From the NCBI GenBank assembly GCA_949288735.1, contig CASELE010000021.1, positions 1 to 32,496 on the forward strand: a DNA stretch of 32,496 nucleotides, written 5' to 3'. The notes under the pieces are model-generated. The model was not told the DNA's origin, ran no database searches, and was given only the letters and a program-made list of their open reading frames with translations. Numbering within the stretch: the first letter of the stretch is position 1; every line of letters begins with the position of its first letter. This stretch comes from an uncultured Alistipes sp. Lineage in GTDB: Bacteria; Bacteroidota; Bacteroidia; Bacteroidales; Rikenellaceae. Shown piece by piece: positions 17,823-25,768 of this stretch. A program made the position numbers and the translations under genes.

Positions 17823-18122
17823 TTATTTCGGTTCCGGGGTGTCGAGCAGCGCGATGCAACGGTCCACCTCCCGCATCAGGCGGTTTACGCGCGCCCGCGC
17901 CATGTCGCGGTCTCCTCTCGTGCCGGCCAGTCCGGCCGTCAGACGCATCCGCTCCGACTCGTGCTCGAGTTCGCGGATCCGCTCCTGCAACGCGCGGTTC
18001 TCCGCCTTCAGACTGCGGCATTCGCCGTCCAGTTCGTCGCACAGCCGCGAGAGTCGTCCGTGGTCGGCGATCAGTTGCCGGATACGTTCTCCGAGGTTGG
18101 TTATCACACTCTTCTCCGCCAT
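17823..18122 (-). CDS. Small coiled-coil protein, ZapB-like, next to zapA
   Basis: A 99-residue cytoplasmic protein beginning MAEKSVITNLGERIRQLI and made almost wholly of heptad-rich helix, with a central stretch reading LKAENRALQERIRELEHESE (20 residues). It resembles the short coiled-coil proteins encoded before zapA in Bacteroidetes and, in form only, ZapB. A division role is inferred from the neighbour. An ATG at 18140 would add six residues, but it falls about nine bases from the likely transcription start, so I prefer 18122. Confidence 0.7.
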   Translation of the reverse strand: MAEKSVITNLGERIRQLIADHGRLSRLCDELDGECRSLKAENRALQERIRELEHESERMRLTAGLAGTRGDRDMARARVNRLMREVDRCIALLDTPEPK

Positions 18123-18153
18123 GATCGCCGGTCCAGACATCTTTTCGACATCT

Positions 18154-18161
18154 CAAAGGTA
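18154..18161 (-). promoter_or_regulatory. -7 element TACCTTTG of the coiled-coil gene and zapA
   Basis: A TAnnTTTG match on the minus strand, 31 bases before the chosen ATG. It probably drives the coiled-coil gene and zapA, and perhaps the 6S-like RNA and rny. Confidence 0.65.
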
Positions 18162-18205
18162 GTGAAAAGATGGGATATTCGCAAATTTTTCCGACGGGCC
18201 CCTCC

Positions 18206-19519
18206 TTATCGGTGCAGACGCGACGGCGCCACCGCTTCGCCTGTTAGGTCGTAGTCGTCGGCCGCCGTGATGCGGACTTCGTAGAAATGTCCGCGGCGCA
18301 GCTGCCGGGCGGCTGCCGGGATGAGAATCTCCTGGTCGACCTCGGGCGAGTCGTACTGCGAGCGGGCCACGTAGCAGTCGCCCTGGCGCCCGTCGACGAT
18401 GACACGCTGCACCGAACCCACGCGCCGCAGGTTGTTCTCGCGCGAGATGCCGTTCTGCAGCGCCATGATGCGGTCGGCCCGTTCGCGTTTCACCTCTTCG
18501 GGGACGTCGTCGCGCAGCCTTTCGGCCGAATAGGTCCCCTCCTCCTCCGAATAGGGGAAGACGCCGAGACGCTCGAACCGCACGTCGCGCACGAACTGCT
18601 CCAGTTCGGCGAAGTCGGCCTCGGTCTCGCCCGGGTATCCCACGAGCAGCGTGGTGCGCAGTGCCAGGTCGGGAATAGCCTCCCGCAGCCGTCGGATCAG
18701 CCCGTAGGCCTCGGCCTTGGTGTGGCGGCGGCGCATGGCGTGCAGCTGAGCGTCGGAGATGTGCTGGAAGGGGATGTCGAGATATTTGCATATCTTCGGT
18801 TCGCGGGCCATCGTCTCCACGACGTCGTCCGGGAATTCGGCGGGGTAGGCGTAGTGGAGCCGTATCCACTCGATGCCCTCGATGCGGCAGAGCTCCGTGA
18901 GCAGTTCGGCGAGCCGGCGCCGGCCGTAGAGGTCGATGCCGTAGTAGGTCGTGTCCTGCGCGATGACGATGAGCTCGCGTACGCCTCTTGCCGCGAGCCG
19001 GCGGGCCTCCCCGAGCAGTTGTTCCATCGGCACCGAGCGGTGCGGGCCGCGTATGAGCGGGATGGCGCAGTAGCCGCACCGCCAGTTGCATCCTTCGGAG
19101 ATCTTGAGATAGGCGTAGTGCGCCGGGGTCGTCGGGTAGCGTTCGGTCTCCAGCTCGGGCCGGTATTCGGCCCCGAGCGCGCGGACGATGTCCGCCCAGT
19201 CGTTCACGCCGAAGAACTCGTCGACCTCGGGCAGTTCGGGCCGCAGCTCGTCGGCATAGCGCTGGGCAAGGCAGCCGATGACGAAGAGCCGTTCGATGCG
19301 TCCCGCCCGCTTGGCGGCGGCCGCACGCAGAATCATGTCGACGGACTCCTGCTTGGCGTCGCCGATGAAACCGCAGGTGTTGATGACCACCACGTCGCTG
19401 TCGGCGCGGTCGCTGTCGGCCGCGAGGGTGTAGCCTGCGGCGGCGAGCTGCGCCATCAGGTGTTCGCTGTCCACCGTATTCTTGGAGCAGCCGAGGGTGA
19501 TGACGTTAATTTTTTTCAT
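18206..19519 (-). CDS. rimO: Ribosomal protein uS12 methylthiotransferase RimO
   Basis: A radical-SAM enzyme that adds a methylthio group to the conserved aspartate of ribosomal protein uS12. The 437 residues show three domains. The N-terminal UPF0004 domain carries cluster ligands C11, C49 and C83. The radical-SAM domain has CNWRCGYC (C144, C148, C151). A C-terminal TRAM domain ends in the EVRITAADDYDLTGEAV region. ITLGCSKNTVDSE near the start is characteristic of RimO rather than MiaB. Its start overlaps the end of ftsY by 14 bases, so the two genes are co-transcribed. Confidence 0.95.
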   Translation of the reverse strand: MKKINVITLGCSKNTVDSEHLMAQLAAAGYTLAADSDRADSDVVVINTCGFIGDAKQESVDMILRAAAAKRAGRIERLFVIGCLAQRYADELRPELPEVDEFFGVNDWADIVRALGAEYRPELETERYPTTPAHYAYLKISEGCNWRCGYCAIPLIRGPHRSVPMEQLLGEARRLAARGVRELIVIAQDTTYYGIDLYGRRRLAELLTELCRIEGIEWIRLHYAYPAEFPDDVVETMAREPKICKYLDIPFQHISDAQLHAMRRRHTKAEAYGLIRRLREAIPDLALRTTLLVGYPGETEADFAELEQFVRDVRFERLGVFPYSEEEGTYSAERLRDDVPEEVKRERADRIMALQNGISRENNLRRVGSVQRVIVDGRQGDCYVARSQYDSPEVDQEILIPAAARQLRRGHFYEVRITAADDYDLTGEAVAPSRLHR

Positions 19520-20573
19520 CGCCGAAGAGTGCGCGGACGAATTCGTGACGGTCGAAGATGCGGAGCTGGTCGATGCCTTCGCCGATGCCGATGTAGCGTA
19601 CCGGGATGTGGAACCGGTCGCTGATGCCGATTACCACGCCCCCCTTGGCCGTACCGTCGAGTTTGGTGATGGCCAGCGATGTGACCTGTGTGGCCTGTGT
19701 GAACTGGCGGGCCTGCTCGAAGGCGTTCTGTCCGGTCGAGCCGTCGAGCACGAGCATCACCTCGTGCGGGGCTCCGGGGATGACCTTGCCCATCACGTTG
19801 CGTATCTTGGTCAGCTCGTTCATGAGCCCTACCTTGTTGTGCAGCCGGCCGGCGGTGTCGATGAGCACCACGTCGGCGCCGTTGGCCACGGCCGAGCGCA
19901 GGGTGTCGTAGGCCACCGAGGCGGGATCGGAGCCCATCTCCTGGCGGATCAGCGTGGCGCCGGCCCGCTCGGCCCATACGGCCAGCTGGTCGATGGCGGC
20001 GGCGCGGAAGGTGTCCGCCGCGCCGATCCACACGCGGTGTCCGGCCTGCGTGAGCTTGGCCGCCAGCTTGCCGATGGTGGTGGTCTTGCCGGCTCCGTTC
20101 ACGCCGACGACGAGCACCACGTAGGGCTCGCCCTCGCGGGCGTCGAGTCCGAAGTGCTCTTCGGAGCCGTGTGCCTCCTCCATCAGCCGGGCTATCTCGT
20201 CGCGCAGGATGGCGTTCAGTTCGGCCGTGTTCATGTATTTGTCGCGGGCCACGCGCTCCTCGATGCGGCCGATGATCTTCACCGTGGTCTCGACGCCCAC
20301 GTCCGAGGCGATGAGCACCTCCTCCAGGTCGTCGAGCACCGAGGCGTCGACCGTCGAGCGGCCGGCCACGGCGCGTGCCAGCCGCGAGAAGAGCCCCGTG
20401 CGGGTGCGTTCGAGTCCGCTCTCCAGCTCCTGCCGTCCGGCTTCGGGGGCCGGTGTCCGCTCCGTTTCGGACCGCTGTTCCTCCTGCGGCTGCGGCTCGG
20501 GGCTCTCCCCTTCGGCTCCGGAGGCGGGTGCGGGGACATTCGTCTTTTTCTTGAACAGGTCGAAGAATCCCAT
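19506..20573 (-). CDS. ftsY: Signal recognition particle receptor FtsY
   Basis: GTPase that receives the SRP-ribosome complex at the membrane and directs nascent membrane proteins to the translocon. The 355 residues begin [10 protein letters not shown], a typical membrane-contacting start. An acidic/proline linker (about 15-50), the N domain (about 60-135) and the G domain follow. Nucleotide motifs are GVNGAGKT (157-164), DTAGR (239-243) and TKLD (303-306), and the family motif [12 protein letters not shown] lies near the end. The start at 20573 is set by this N-terminus and the promoter at 20600-20630. A longer frame upstream is unrelated. Confidence 0.97.
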   Translation of the reverse strand: MGFFDLFKKKTNVPAPASGAEGESPEPQPQEEQRSETERTPAPEAGRQELESGLERTRTGLFSRLARAVAGRSTVDASVLDDLEEVLIASDVGVETTVKIIGRIEERVARDKYMNTAELNAILRDEIARLMEEAHGSEEHFGLDAREGEPYVVLVVGVNGAGKTTTIGKLAAKLTQAGHRVWIGAADTFRAAAIDQLAVWAERAGATLIRQEMGSDPASVAYDTLRSAVANGADVVLIDTAGRLHNKVGLMNELTKIRNVMGKVIPGAPHEVMLVLDGSTGQNAFEQARQFTQATQVTSLAITKLDGTAKGGVVIGISDRFHIPVRYIGIGEGIDQLRIFDRHEFVRALFGDEKN

Positions 20574-20599
20574 CTCGATAGTGGTGTTTTTGATTCGGA

Positions 20600-20630
20600 C
20601 AAAGATAGTGCAATCCGCAGAGAAAAGCAA
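20600..20630 (-). promoter_or_regulatory. Promoter of ftsY-rimO
   Basis: TATCTTTG (20600-20607) with TTG (20628-20630) exactly 20 bases upstream on the minus strand matches the Bacteroidetes sigma consensus TTG-N19-21-TAnnTTTG. It lies 26 bases before the ftsY ATG. Confidence 0.82.
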
Positions 20631-20666
20631 GCCGCCGCCGCGTGCCCCTCTTTCGGAAAAAGAGGC

Positions 20667-20674
20667 TATCTTTG
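20667..20674 (+). promoter_or_regulatory. -7 element TATCTTTG of the DUF1566-like gene
   Basis: An exact TAnnTTTG match, 28 bases before the ATG at 20703. It diverges from the ftsY promoter about 60 bases away. Confidence 0.72.
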
Positions 20675-20702
20675 TGCGGACGGGAACGAAAAACGAGGTA
20701 TC

Positions 20703-21533
20703 ATGAGAGGATTGTGGCTGGCGGCGCTGTTGCCGCTTGTTCCGGCCGCCGGCGGTGCGGCGGCGCAGGACCGCATCGTGCGGGCCGATTCGACCGAGGT
20801 GGAGGCCCGCGTGCTGGTGGTGACCCCCGACGAGGTTCGCTACCGGCGCGCCGCGAATCCCGACGGGCCTCTCTATGTGCTGCCCGTGGGGCAGATACGG
20901 GCCATACGCTATGCCAACGGCGAGGTGGAGCTCTTCGGCTCCCGCCCCGCCGCGGCGCCGGAGAGGGGCGCGGCGGCGGAGCGCCCGGCCCCTCTGGCCG
21001 TAGGCGACTGGTACGAGCGCGACGGCGTGCGGGGCATCGTCTGCCTGGTGACCGACGGCGGGCGGCACGGCCTGGTGCTCTCGCCCGACGAGACGACGCT
21101 CTCGTGGAGCCGCCGCGGGGCGGAGCCTCCCGCCGAGGGTGGCGCTTCCGGGAGCGACGGCGCGGAGAACCTCCGTCTTGCGGCGTGCGGCGTGGCGGCG
21201 CGCGAGCTCGCATGGAGCGACCTCCCGGCGCTGGCGTGGTGCCGGGCGAAGGGCGAGGGGTGGTATCTCCCCTCGATCGACGAGTGGCTGCGTATCGGGG
21301 CCGCCTACCACGGCGGGACGCGCGCCGTGAACCGTCCGCGCGAACGGGCGCGCTTCAGCGAGACGCTGCGCCGGCACGGCGGCGAGCCGCTCGAGCGCGT
21401 GAGCTACTACCTCTCCTCCTCGGCGGCGGGCGACGGCCGTCTCCTCGTGACGCACTTCGGGCTGCGGCCCCCCTATGTCGATGCGGTCCCGGGCGACTAC
21501 CGCTGCCGCGTGCGGGCCGTACACCGTTTCTGA
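20703..21533 (+). CDS. Secreted protein with C-terminal DUF1566-like domain
   Basis: A 276-residue exported protein of unknown function. An N-terminal signal peptide (about 1-21, cleavage near AAAQD) is followed by a domain (23-78) that begins DRIVRADSTEVEARVLVVTP and includes NPDGPLYVLPVGQIRAIRYANG. This is a type common at the start of Bacteroidetes exported proteins. A Pro/Ala linker follows. The C-terminal part (about 155-276) contains AWCRAKGEGWYLPSIDEW (178-195) and a closing CRVRAVHRF, resembling the DUF1566 / Lcl C-terminal fold. It stands alone on the plus strand with its own promoter and terminator and separates ftsY-rimO from the ribosomal genes. Confidence 0.75.
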   Translation: MRGLWLAALLPLVPAAGGAAAQDRIVRADSTEVEARVLVVTPDEVRYRRAANPDGPLYVLPVGQIRAIRYANGEVELFGSRPAAAPERGAAAERPAPLAVGDWYERDGVRGIVCLVTDGGRHGLVLSPDETTLSWSRRGAEPPAEGGASGSDGAENLRLAACGVAARELAWSDLPALAWCRAKGEGWYLPSIDEWLRIGAAYHGGTRAVNRPRERARFSETLRRHGGEPLERVSYYLSSSAAGDGRLLVTHFGLRPPYVDAVPGDYRCRVRAVHRF

Positions 21534-21571
21534 GCCCGACGGGGCTCTCCGCGGCGCCGCCGCCGGAAAAC

Positions 21572-21602
21572 ACAAAGGGCATCCTTGCGGGATGCCCTTT
21601 GT
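21572..21602 (+). terminator. Terminator of the DUF1566-like gene
   Basis: A perfect 13-bp stem (ACAAAGGGCATCC with GGATGCCCTTTGT) and a five-base loop, with A-rich and T-rich flanks. It lies 38 bases past the stop and can also serve the convergent DUF4295 transcript. Confidence 0.82.
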
Positions 21603-21626
21603 ATTTAAGAGTACGCTCTTAAATAC
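21601..21626. terminator. Second, A+T-rich hairpin between convergent genes
   Basis: GTATTTAAGAG / CTCTTAAATAC forms a perfect 11-bp stem with a TACG loop, touching the preceding terminator. Its A+T-rich arms are unlike the usual G+C-rich terminators here. It probably ends the minus-strand rpmB-rpmG-DUF4295 transcript, whose last stop is at 21641. Confidence 0.5.
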
Positions 21627-21640
21627 CGTTCCGTTCCGGC

Positions 21641-21799
21641 CTATTTCTTGCCTTCGAAGAACTCCTTGATCTGGTCGTTGGGGACGATGCTCTCCTTGAA
21701 GATGTAGGCACCCGTCTTCTCCGACTTGACCATCTTGATGCACTTGGTGAACTGCTTGCCGACGCCGGTCTTCAGCGTTGCGACTACTTTCTTTGCCAT
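21641..21799 (-). CDS. DUF4295 small basic ribosome-associated protein
   Basis: A 52-residue lysine-rich protein, beginning MAKKVVATLKTG and ending KEFFEGKK, encoded 11 bases after rpmG. It matches the Bacteroidetes-specific DUF4295 family, which is consistently encoded after rpmB and rpmG. From memory, a cryo-EM structure of a Flavobacterium ribosome described an additional large-subunit protein, bL38, that I believe belongs to this family; I cannot confirm that here. The position in a ribosomal protein operon supports a role on the ribosome. Confidence 0.85.
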   Translation of the reverse strand: MAKKVVATLKTGVGKQFTKCIKMVKSEKTGAYIFKESIVPNDQIKEFFEGKK

Positions 21800-21810
21800 G
21801 GGTCTCTACT

Positions 21811-21993
21811 TTATTTGATTTCGCGGTGAACGGTGACGCGCTTCAGGAACGGATTGTACTTCCGGCGCTCCAGGCGGTCGGGGGTGTTCTTCTTGTTCTT
21901 GGTGGTGATGTAACGGGACATTCCCGCAACGCCGCTCTCCTTCTGTTCGGTGCATTCGAGAATCACCTGAACGCGGTTGCCTTTCTTTGCCAT
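21811..21993 (-). CDS. rpmG: 50S ribosomal protein bL33
   Basis: A 60-residue basic protein of the large ribosomal subunit near the E site. [15 protein letters not shown] and the block [20 protein letters not shown] are diagnostic of bL33. It has only one cysteine, so this is the zinc-free form without the two CxxC pairs. It lies 15 bases after rpmB and 11 bases before DUF4295. Confidence 0.96.
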   Translation of the reverse strand: MAKKGNRVQVILECTEQKESGVAGMSRYITTKNKKNTPDRLERRKYNPFLKRVTVHREIK

Positions 21994-22008
21994 TGTCGCT
22001 TACGTGTT

Positions 22009-22242
22009 TTAGTAAACCTTCTTGGGAGCCGCCGCTTCGCGGAGCGCTGCGCTGAGCCCCTTCTTGTTGATCGTCTTCATGCCGGCGACCGATACCTTGA
22101 GGGTGATCCAGCGACCCTCTTCCTCAGACCAGAAGCGCTTGGTTTTCAAATTCGGAGCGAATTTGCGCTTGGTCTTGTGGTGCGAGTGGGAGACGTTGTT
22201 GCCCACCACTGCCACCTTGCCTGTGATTTCGCAAACTTTCAT
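22009..22242 (-). CDS. rpmB: 50S ribosomal protein bL28
   Basis: A 77-residue basic protein of the large ribosomal subunit. The start MKVCEITGK, the block NNVSHSHHKTKRKFAPNL and the segment WITLKVSVAGMKTINKKGL are typical of bL28. It is the first gene of rpmB-rpmG-DUF4295 and is preceded by a full-consensus promoter. In many Bacteroidetes this cluster continues directly into ftsY; here it does not. Confidence 0.96.
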   Translation of the reverse strand: MKVCEITGKVAVVGNNVSHSHHKTKRKFAPNLKTKRFWSEEEGRWITLKVSVAGMKTINKKGLSAALREAAAPKKVY

Positions 22243-22276
22243 CGTTGTAAAGGTTTTTCATTCCCCTAAGGGAGTG

Positions 22277-22308
22277 CAAATATACAACCTTTTCGGCAAA
22301 TAGCAAAA
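22277..22308 (-). promoter_or_regulatory. Promoter of rpmB-rpmG-DUF4295
   Basis: TATATTTG (22277-22284) with TTTTG (22304-22308) 19 bases upstream on the minus strand fits the consensus well. The -33 end lies inside the terminator hairpin of the preceding lipoprotein gene. Confidence 0.85.
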
Positions 22309-22335
22309 CCCGCGCTCCGAAGAGTGCGGGTTTTG
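22304..22335 (-). terminator. Terminator of the lipoprotein gene, with a UUCG loop
   Basis: A 14-bp stem with one non-Watson-Crick position (22304-22317 with 22322-22335). On the minus strand the loop is TTCG closed by C-G, the very stable UUCG tetraloop. It begins about 25 bases past the gene's stop and overlaps the rpmB promoter. Confidence 0.85.
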
Positions 22336-22360
22336 TCTCGTTCGCGTCTCCGGAATCCCG

Positions 22361-24350
22361 TTACGGATTGAGCCGGATAACGGTTTCCTCACATATATAC
22401 AACCCCTGACCTTCGCTTGTTATCAGCGAGCTGTAGCCGGAGTCGTTGACGCCCGGGAAGGTGAAGGTGCCGCTCGCCGCGTCGTAGGTGGCGTAGACGC
22501 CGGTGTCGAATCCTACGAGGTGGCTGTAGGTTGCCACGAAGAGACGGTTGACGCCGTAGATCAGGTTGAGTTGGCTGACTCCGCCTTCGACTATGACATC
22601 GTCGGGGTCGGTGGCGTCCATGTAGATGTACCCCTCGTCGGCCTGGGTGAGATATTCCACTGCGGCCAGTTCGGGGATACGCTCCAGGACGAAGGGATTG
22701 ACCACGCGGTAGAGTTCGCGGCCGGCCATCTTTTCGACCGTCAGTCCGCTGACGGTAAGATGGGGGACACCTAACACATTGAAGATGCCGCACTCCATCG
22801 TGGCCGAGGTGCTTACCGTCGTCCATTCGGCGGCGGGGTCGAAGTAATACTCCGTCCGGAAGGGCTGGACATCGATGGAGGGGGCTCCGTCCGGGCCGAG
22901 GGCGAGAACCAGCACGATATGCTCGGATCCGGCAGTCAAAAAGCTAGATCCGAGCAGGATGCCGTCGGGCGATGCGGCCATTGCCAGACCCTCTTCATCG
23001 TAGAAACTGTTAATACGCAGCAGGAGGTCGATATCATCCCACCCCTCGGCAACGTACTGGTCATATTCCTCTTTAGAGTACATGCCTACGGCTATTGCCG
23101 ACGCCGTCTCGTCGGTATGAACGGTGAAAAAGATCTCCGACGTGGGGTTGGCGGTTTCTGCCTGGGTGACGGTCAGGGTAGGTGCGGGGCTCTGCGCATC
23201 GTCGGTCCGCACGGGGAGGGCGGCGGGCGCGGAGGCCAGCTGGTCTCCGTCCACATAGGCGTAGAGCAGCACGCAGTCGGTCGAGGCCGGCATCGCATTG
23301 GAGCTGGCGCTGCGGATGCCCTCGCTGTCGAGCTGGAGCAAGGTGCTGCGGGCGCGCATCGCCCCTGTGAGATCTTCGGGCGCATCGGCGTAGAGAGCGT
23401 ACTCTTTCTGTGTCATGAGGAGCGTAGCGACCGTGGCTGAGGGTTCGCCCGTGAGGGTGTAGCTGATGCGGGGGGCCTTGCGGCTGTCGATTTCGGCCTC
23501 GAGTATCGCGGCCCCCTCGCTGAGGCCGAAGGCGACGGGGGGCAGGGTGTAGATCTTCTCCGATTCGACCGTGTAGGTTACGCCCGGCGTGGTCCTCTTG
23601 TAGACGGAGCGGCCGTCGGCGGTCTCGATCTCGAAGGAGAAACCTTCGTAGGTATGCGGAGGCAGGCAGAAGCAGAACCAGCGCGGGGTCTCGGGGTCGA
23701 GGGCCAGGGGCTGGCCCTCCGGACAGTTGAGCGTGAATGTATCATTGTCGCCGTAGCCCAGCAAAGGTACATAGCCGATTTCGCCTGCCGCGAAACGCTC
23801 CGGATCCAACGTGTAGTTGACCGGGACAAAGTCGGTCTGGAGCCGGATGCTGACGATCTCGACGTCGCTGTCGCCCGTCAATCCGAAGCGGACCAGTCCG
23901 CCGAGCTGGCGGAAGCGGAGCACGCCGTCGGTGCTGTAGGCTCCCATGGGACTCGCGTAGGGGGCGAATCCGTCGTCCACGAAATTCATGCGGAACGGCC
24001 AACCGAACATGCCATTGTAGTAATTTTCATAATTGTAGCTGGCCAGATAGCTGTCGGCGGCGGCGACTCCCGGGATGGTGGCCTGCGACGGATCCTCCGG
24101 GTCGGGGGTTACCTCGTAAAACTCGCCGTTGATGAGAACTTCGTCTCCCTCGGTCCAGACGACGCGGCCGTTCTCCTCGAGCGCCGTGCGGCTCTCGGCG
24201 GCTGCGATGCGCAGGGTGACCCGTTCATTTCCCCCCCCCCTCGGCATGGGTAAGGGTCTCGTCGAGCCCGTCCTCGGCGCACGAGCCCAACGCAAGGAGC
24301 GCTCCGCAGAGGAGGGCGCTCTTCGTGAAGTTTTGCAGAACCTGTTTCAT
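22361..24350 (-). CDS. Fimbrillin-like surface lipoprotein, frameshifted at a G10 tract (possibly phase-variable)
   Basis: From ATG 24350 the reading frame gives a type-II signal peptide, MKQVLQNFTKSALLCGALLA then LGSC, with the lipid-bearing cysteine at residue 24. An acidic segment AEDGLDE follows, suited to surface export. The frame stops right after ten G residues (GGG GGG AAA TGA). The rest of the protein, about 620 residues, is in another frame that starts at the same tract (NERVTLRIAAAESRTALEEN). Removing one G joins them into 662 codons plus stop. The body begins with the ESRTALEENGRVVWTEGDE pattern of fimbrillin-like proteins, then two related beta-rich segments with TQKEYALYA and SKEEYDQYV. 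A C-terminal repeat region contains ELYRVVNPF. Shown here as one gene; as written it encodes only a 41-residue peptide. Confidence 0.7.
24231..24240 (-). repeat. G10 homopolymer tract at the lipoprotein frame junction
   Basis: Exactly ten C residues on the plus strand (ten G on the coding strand), flanked by T on both sides. It is the longest single-base run I see in the window. It sits about 110 bases into the gene, just after the exported N-terminus, the classic position for an on/off contingency tract. G9 or G12 gives an open gene; G10 does not. Confidence 0.9.
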
Positions 24351-24388
24351 AGGCGTAATTTTGGTTGGTTGAACTGTTCGGTATATGG

Positions 24389-24420
24389 CAAATTTAAGAA
24401 TAAATTACGACACATGCAAA
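24389..24420 (-). promoter_or_regulatory. Promoter of the lipoprotein gene
   Basis: TAAATTTG (24389-24396) with TTTG (24417-24420) exactly 20 bases upstream on the minus strand fits the Bacteroidetes consensus. It lies 38 bases before the ATG at 24350, which supports that start and shows the gene is not a promoterless remnant. Confidence 0.85.
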
Positions 24421-24463
24421 TGTCGGACCTGAAAATGTTCCGTTCCGTTCCGCGGAGACGGAG

Positions 24464-24494
24464 CGCCCCCGTCCGGCGCTGCCGGACGGGGGCG
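24464..24494 (-). terminator. Hairpin downstream of cinA
   Basis: A perfect 14-bp G+C-rich stem (24464-24477 with 24481-24494) and a three-base loop lie 29 bases past the cinA stop. There is no U-tract on the minus strand, so efficiency is uncertain. Confidence 0.65.
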
Positions 24495-24523
24495 GATGGT
24501 ATGCGACGGCCCGACGGGGCGCG

Positions 24524-25768
24524 CTATCCGGCGGCCGTAATCTCGTCGCGCAGCAGTCCGAGGGCGAAGGCGGCGGCGCGGTCGATGACCTGTCCGCGGT
24601 CGGCGCCGCAGTGCCGGAGCATGGCCACGGTGCGGTGCGGACCCGCCACGGCAATCCAGACTGTGCCGACGGGCTTGGCCCCGGAGCCGCCCGCGGGCCC
24701 GGCGATGCCGGTGGTGGCCACGCCGTAGTCGGCCCGGGCGATGCGCCGCGCCCCTTCGGCCATCTGGCGGGCCACCTCCTCGCTCACGGCGCCGCAGCGT
24801 TCGAGCGTCGGGGCGTCGACACCCAGCACGTCGCGTTTGGCCTCGTTGCTGTAGGCGACCACGCCGCAGCGGAAATAGGCCGAGGCCCCCGGCATGGCCG
24901 TGAAGCGGGCGGCGATGGTGCCTCCCGTGCAGCTCTCGGCCGTGGCGAGACTCTCGCCGCGACGGGTGAGCAGCCCGTGGATCAGCTCCTGGATAGAGGC
25001 CCGCTCGTAGCCGATGAAGTAGTGGGGGATGAGGCGGCGCAGCTCCTCGAAGCGGCGGTCGATCTCCTCGGCGACCTTGCGGCCGTCGACCTCGTAGGCC
25101 GAGAGACGCAGCCGCACGGCCCCCGGGTTGGGCAGGTAGGCGAGTTTCAGATAGGGCGGCAGGGCGTTCTCCCAGGGGGCGATGCGCTCGGCGAGCATCG
25201 ATTCGGCCAGTCCGGCGGTGATCATGGTGCGGTGGACGGTCTGACGCAGCGCGAAGCGGGCCCGCAGGCGAGGCATCACCTCGTCGTGCATGAGGTGCTC
25301 CATCTCGTAGGGGACTCCCGGCAGCGACACGAGCACCCGTCCGTCGCGTTCGAACCACATGCCCGGGGCGGTGCCGTAGGCGTTGAAGAGCACCGTGCAG
25401 CCGTCGGGTACGAGCGCCTGGCTGCGGTTGAGCTCGTTGTAGGCGATGCCGCGCTCGGCGAGCATCCGCTCCACGTGGGCGGCGACGGTCCCGTTGTGGA
25501 CGAGGCGGCAGCCGAAGAGGTCGGCGAGGGTCTTTTTCGTGATGTCGTCCTTCGTGGGGCCGAGGCCGCCCGTGAGGACCACGACCTCGGACGAGGCGAG
25601 GAGCCGTTCGACCGCCGCGACGATGCGGCCGCGGTCGTCGCCGATCGAGCACTTCTCGCGCACGACGATGCCCGCGCCGTCGAGGTGGCGGGCTATGGAG
25701 ACCGAGTTGGTGTCGGTGATCTGTCCGATGAGGATCTCGTCGCCGATGGTGAGGATGGAGGCGTTCAT
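24524..25768 (-). CDS. cinA: CinA family protein (NMN amidohydrolase-like)
   Basis: A two-domain protein of 414 residues. The N-terminal MoCF/COG1058 domain (about 1-170) begins MNASILTIGDEILIGQITDT and carries TGGLGPTKDD (66-75). This domain has ADP-ribose pyrophosphatase activity in characterised relatives. The C-terminal CinA domain (about 255-414) carries AESCTGG (277-283), with the catalytic serine of nicotinamide-mononucleotide deamidases, and TGIAGPAGG. Together they suggest recycling of pyridine nucleotides in the cytoplasm. Despite the name, a competence role is not implied. Its ATG overlaps the pyrD stop by four bases, so the pair is translationally coupled. Confidence 0.94.
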   Translation of the reverse strand: MNASILTIGDEILIGQITDTNSVSIARHLDGAGIVVREKCSIGDDRGRIVAAVERLLASSEVVVLTGGLGPTKDDITKKTLADLFGCRLVHNGTVAAHVERMLAERGIAYNELNRSQALVPDGCTVLFNAYGTAPGMWFERDGRVLVSLPGVPYEMEHLMHDEVMPRLRARFALRQTVHRTMITAGLAESMLAERIAPWENALPPYLKLAYLPNPGAVRLRLSAYEVDGRKVAEEIDRRFEELRRLIPHYFIGYERASIQELIHGLLTRRGESLATAESCTGGTIAARFTAMPGASAYFRCGVVAYSNEAKRDVLGVDAPTLERCGAVSEEVARQMAEGARRIARADYGVATTGIAGPAGGSGAKPVGTVWIAVAGPHRTVAMLRHCGADRGQVIDRAAAFALGLLRDEITAAG

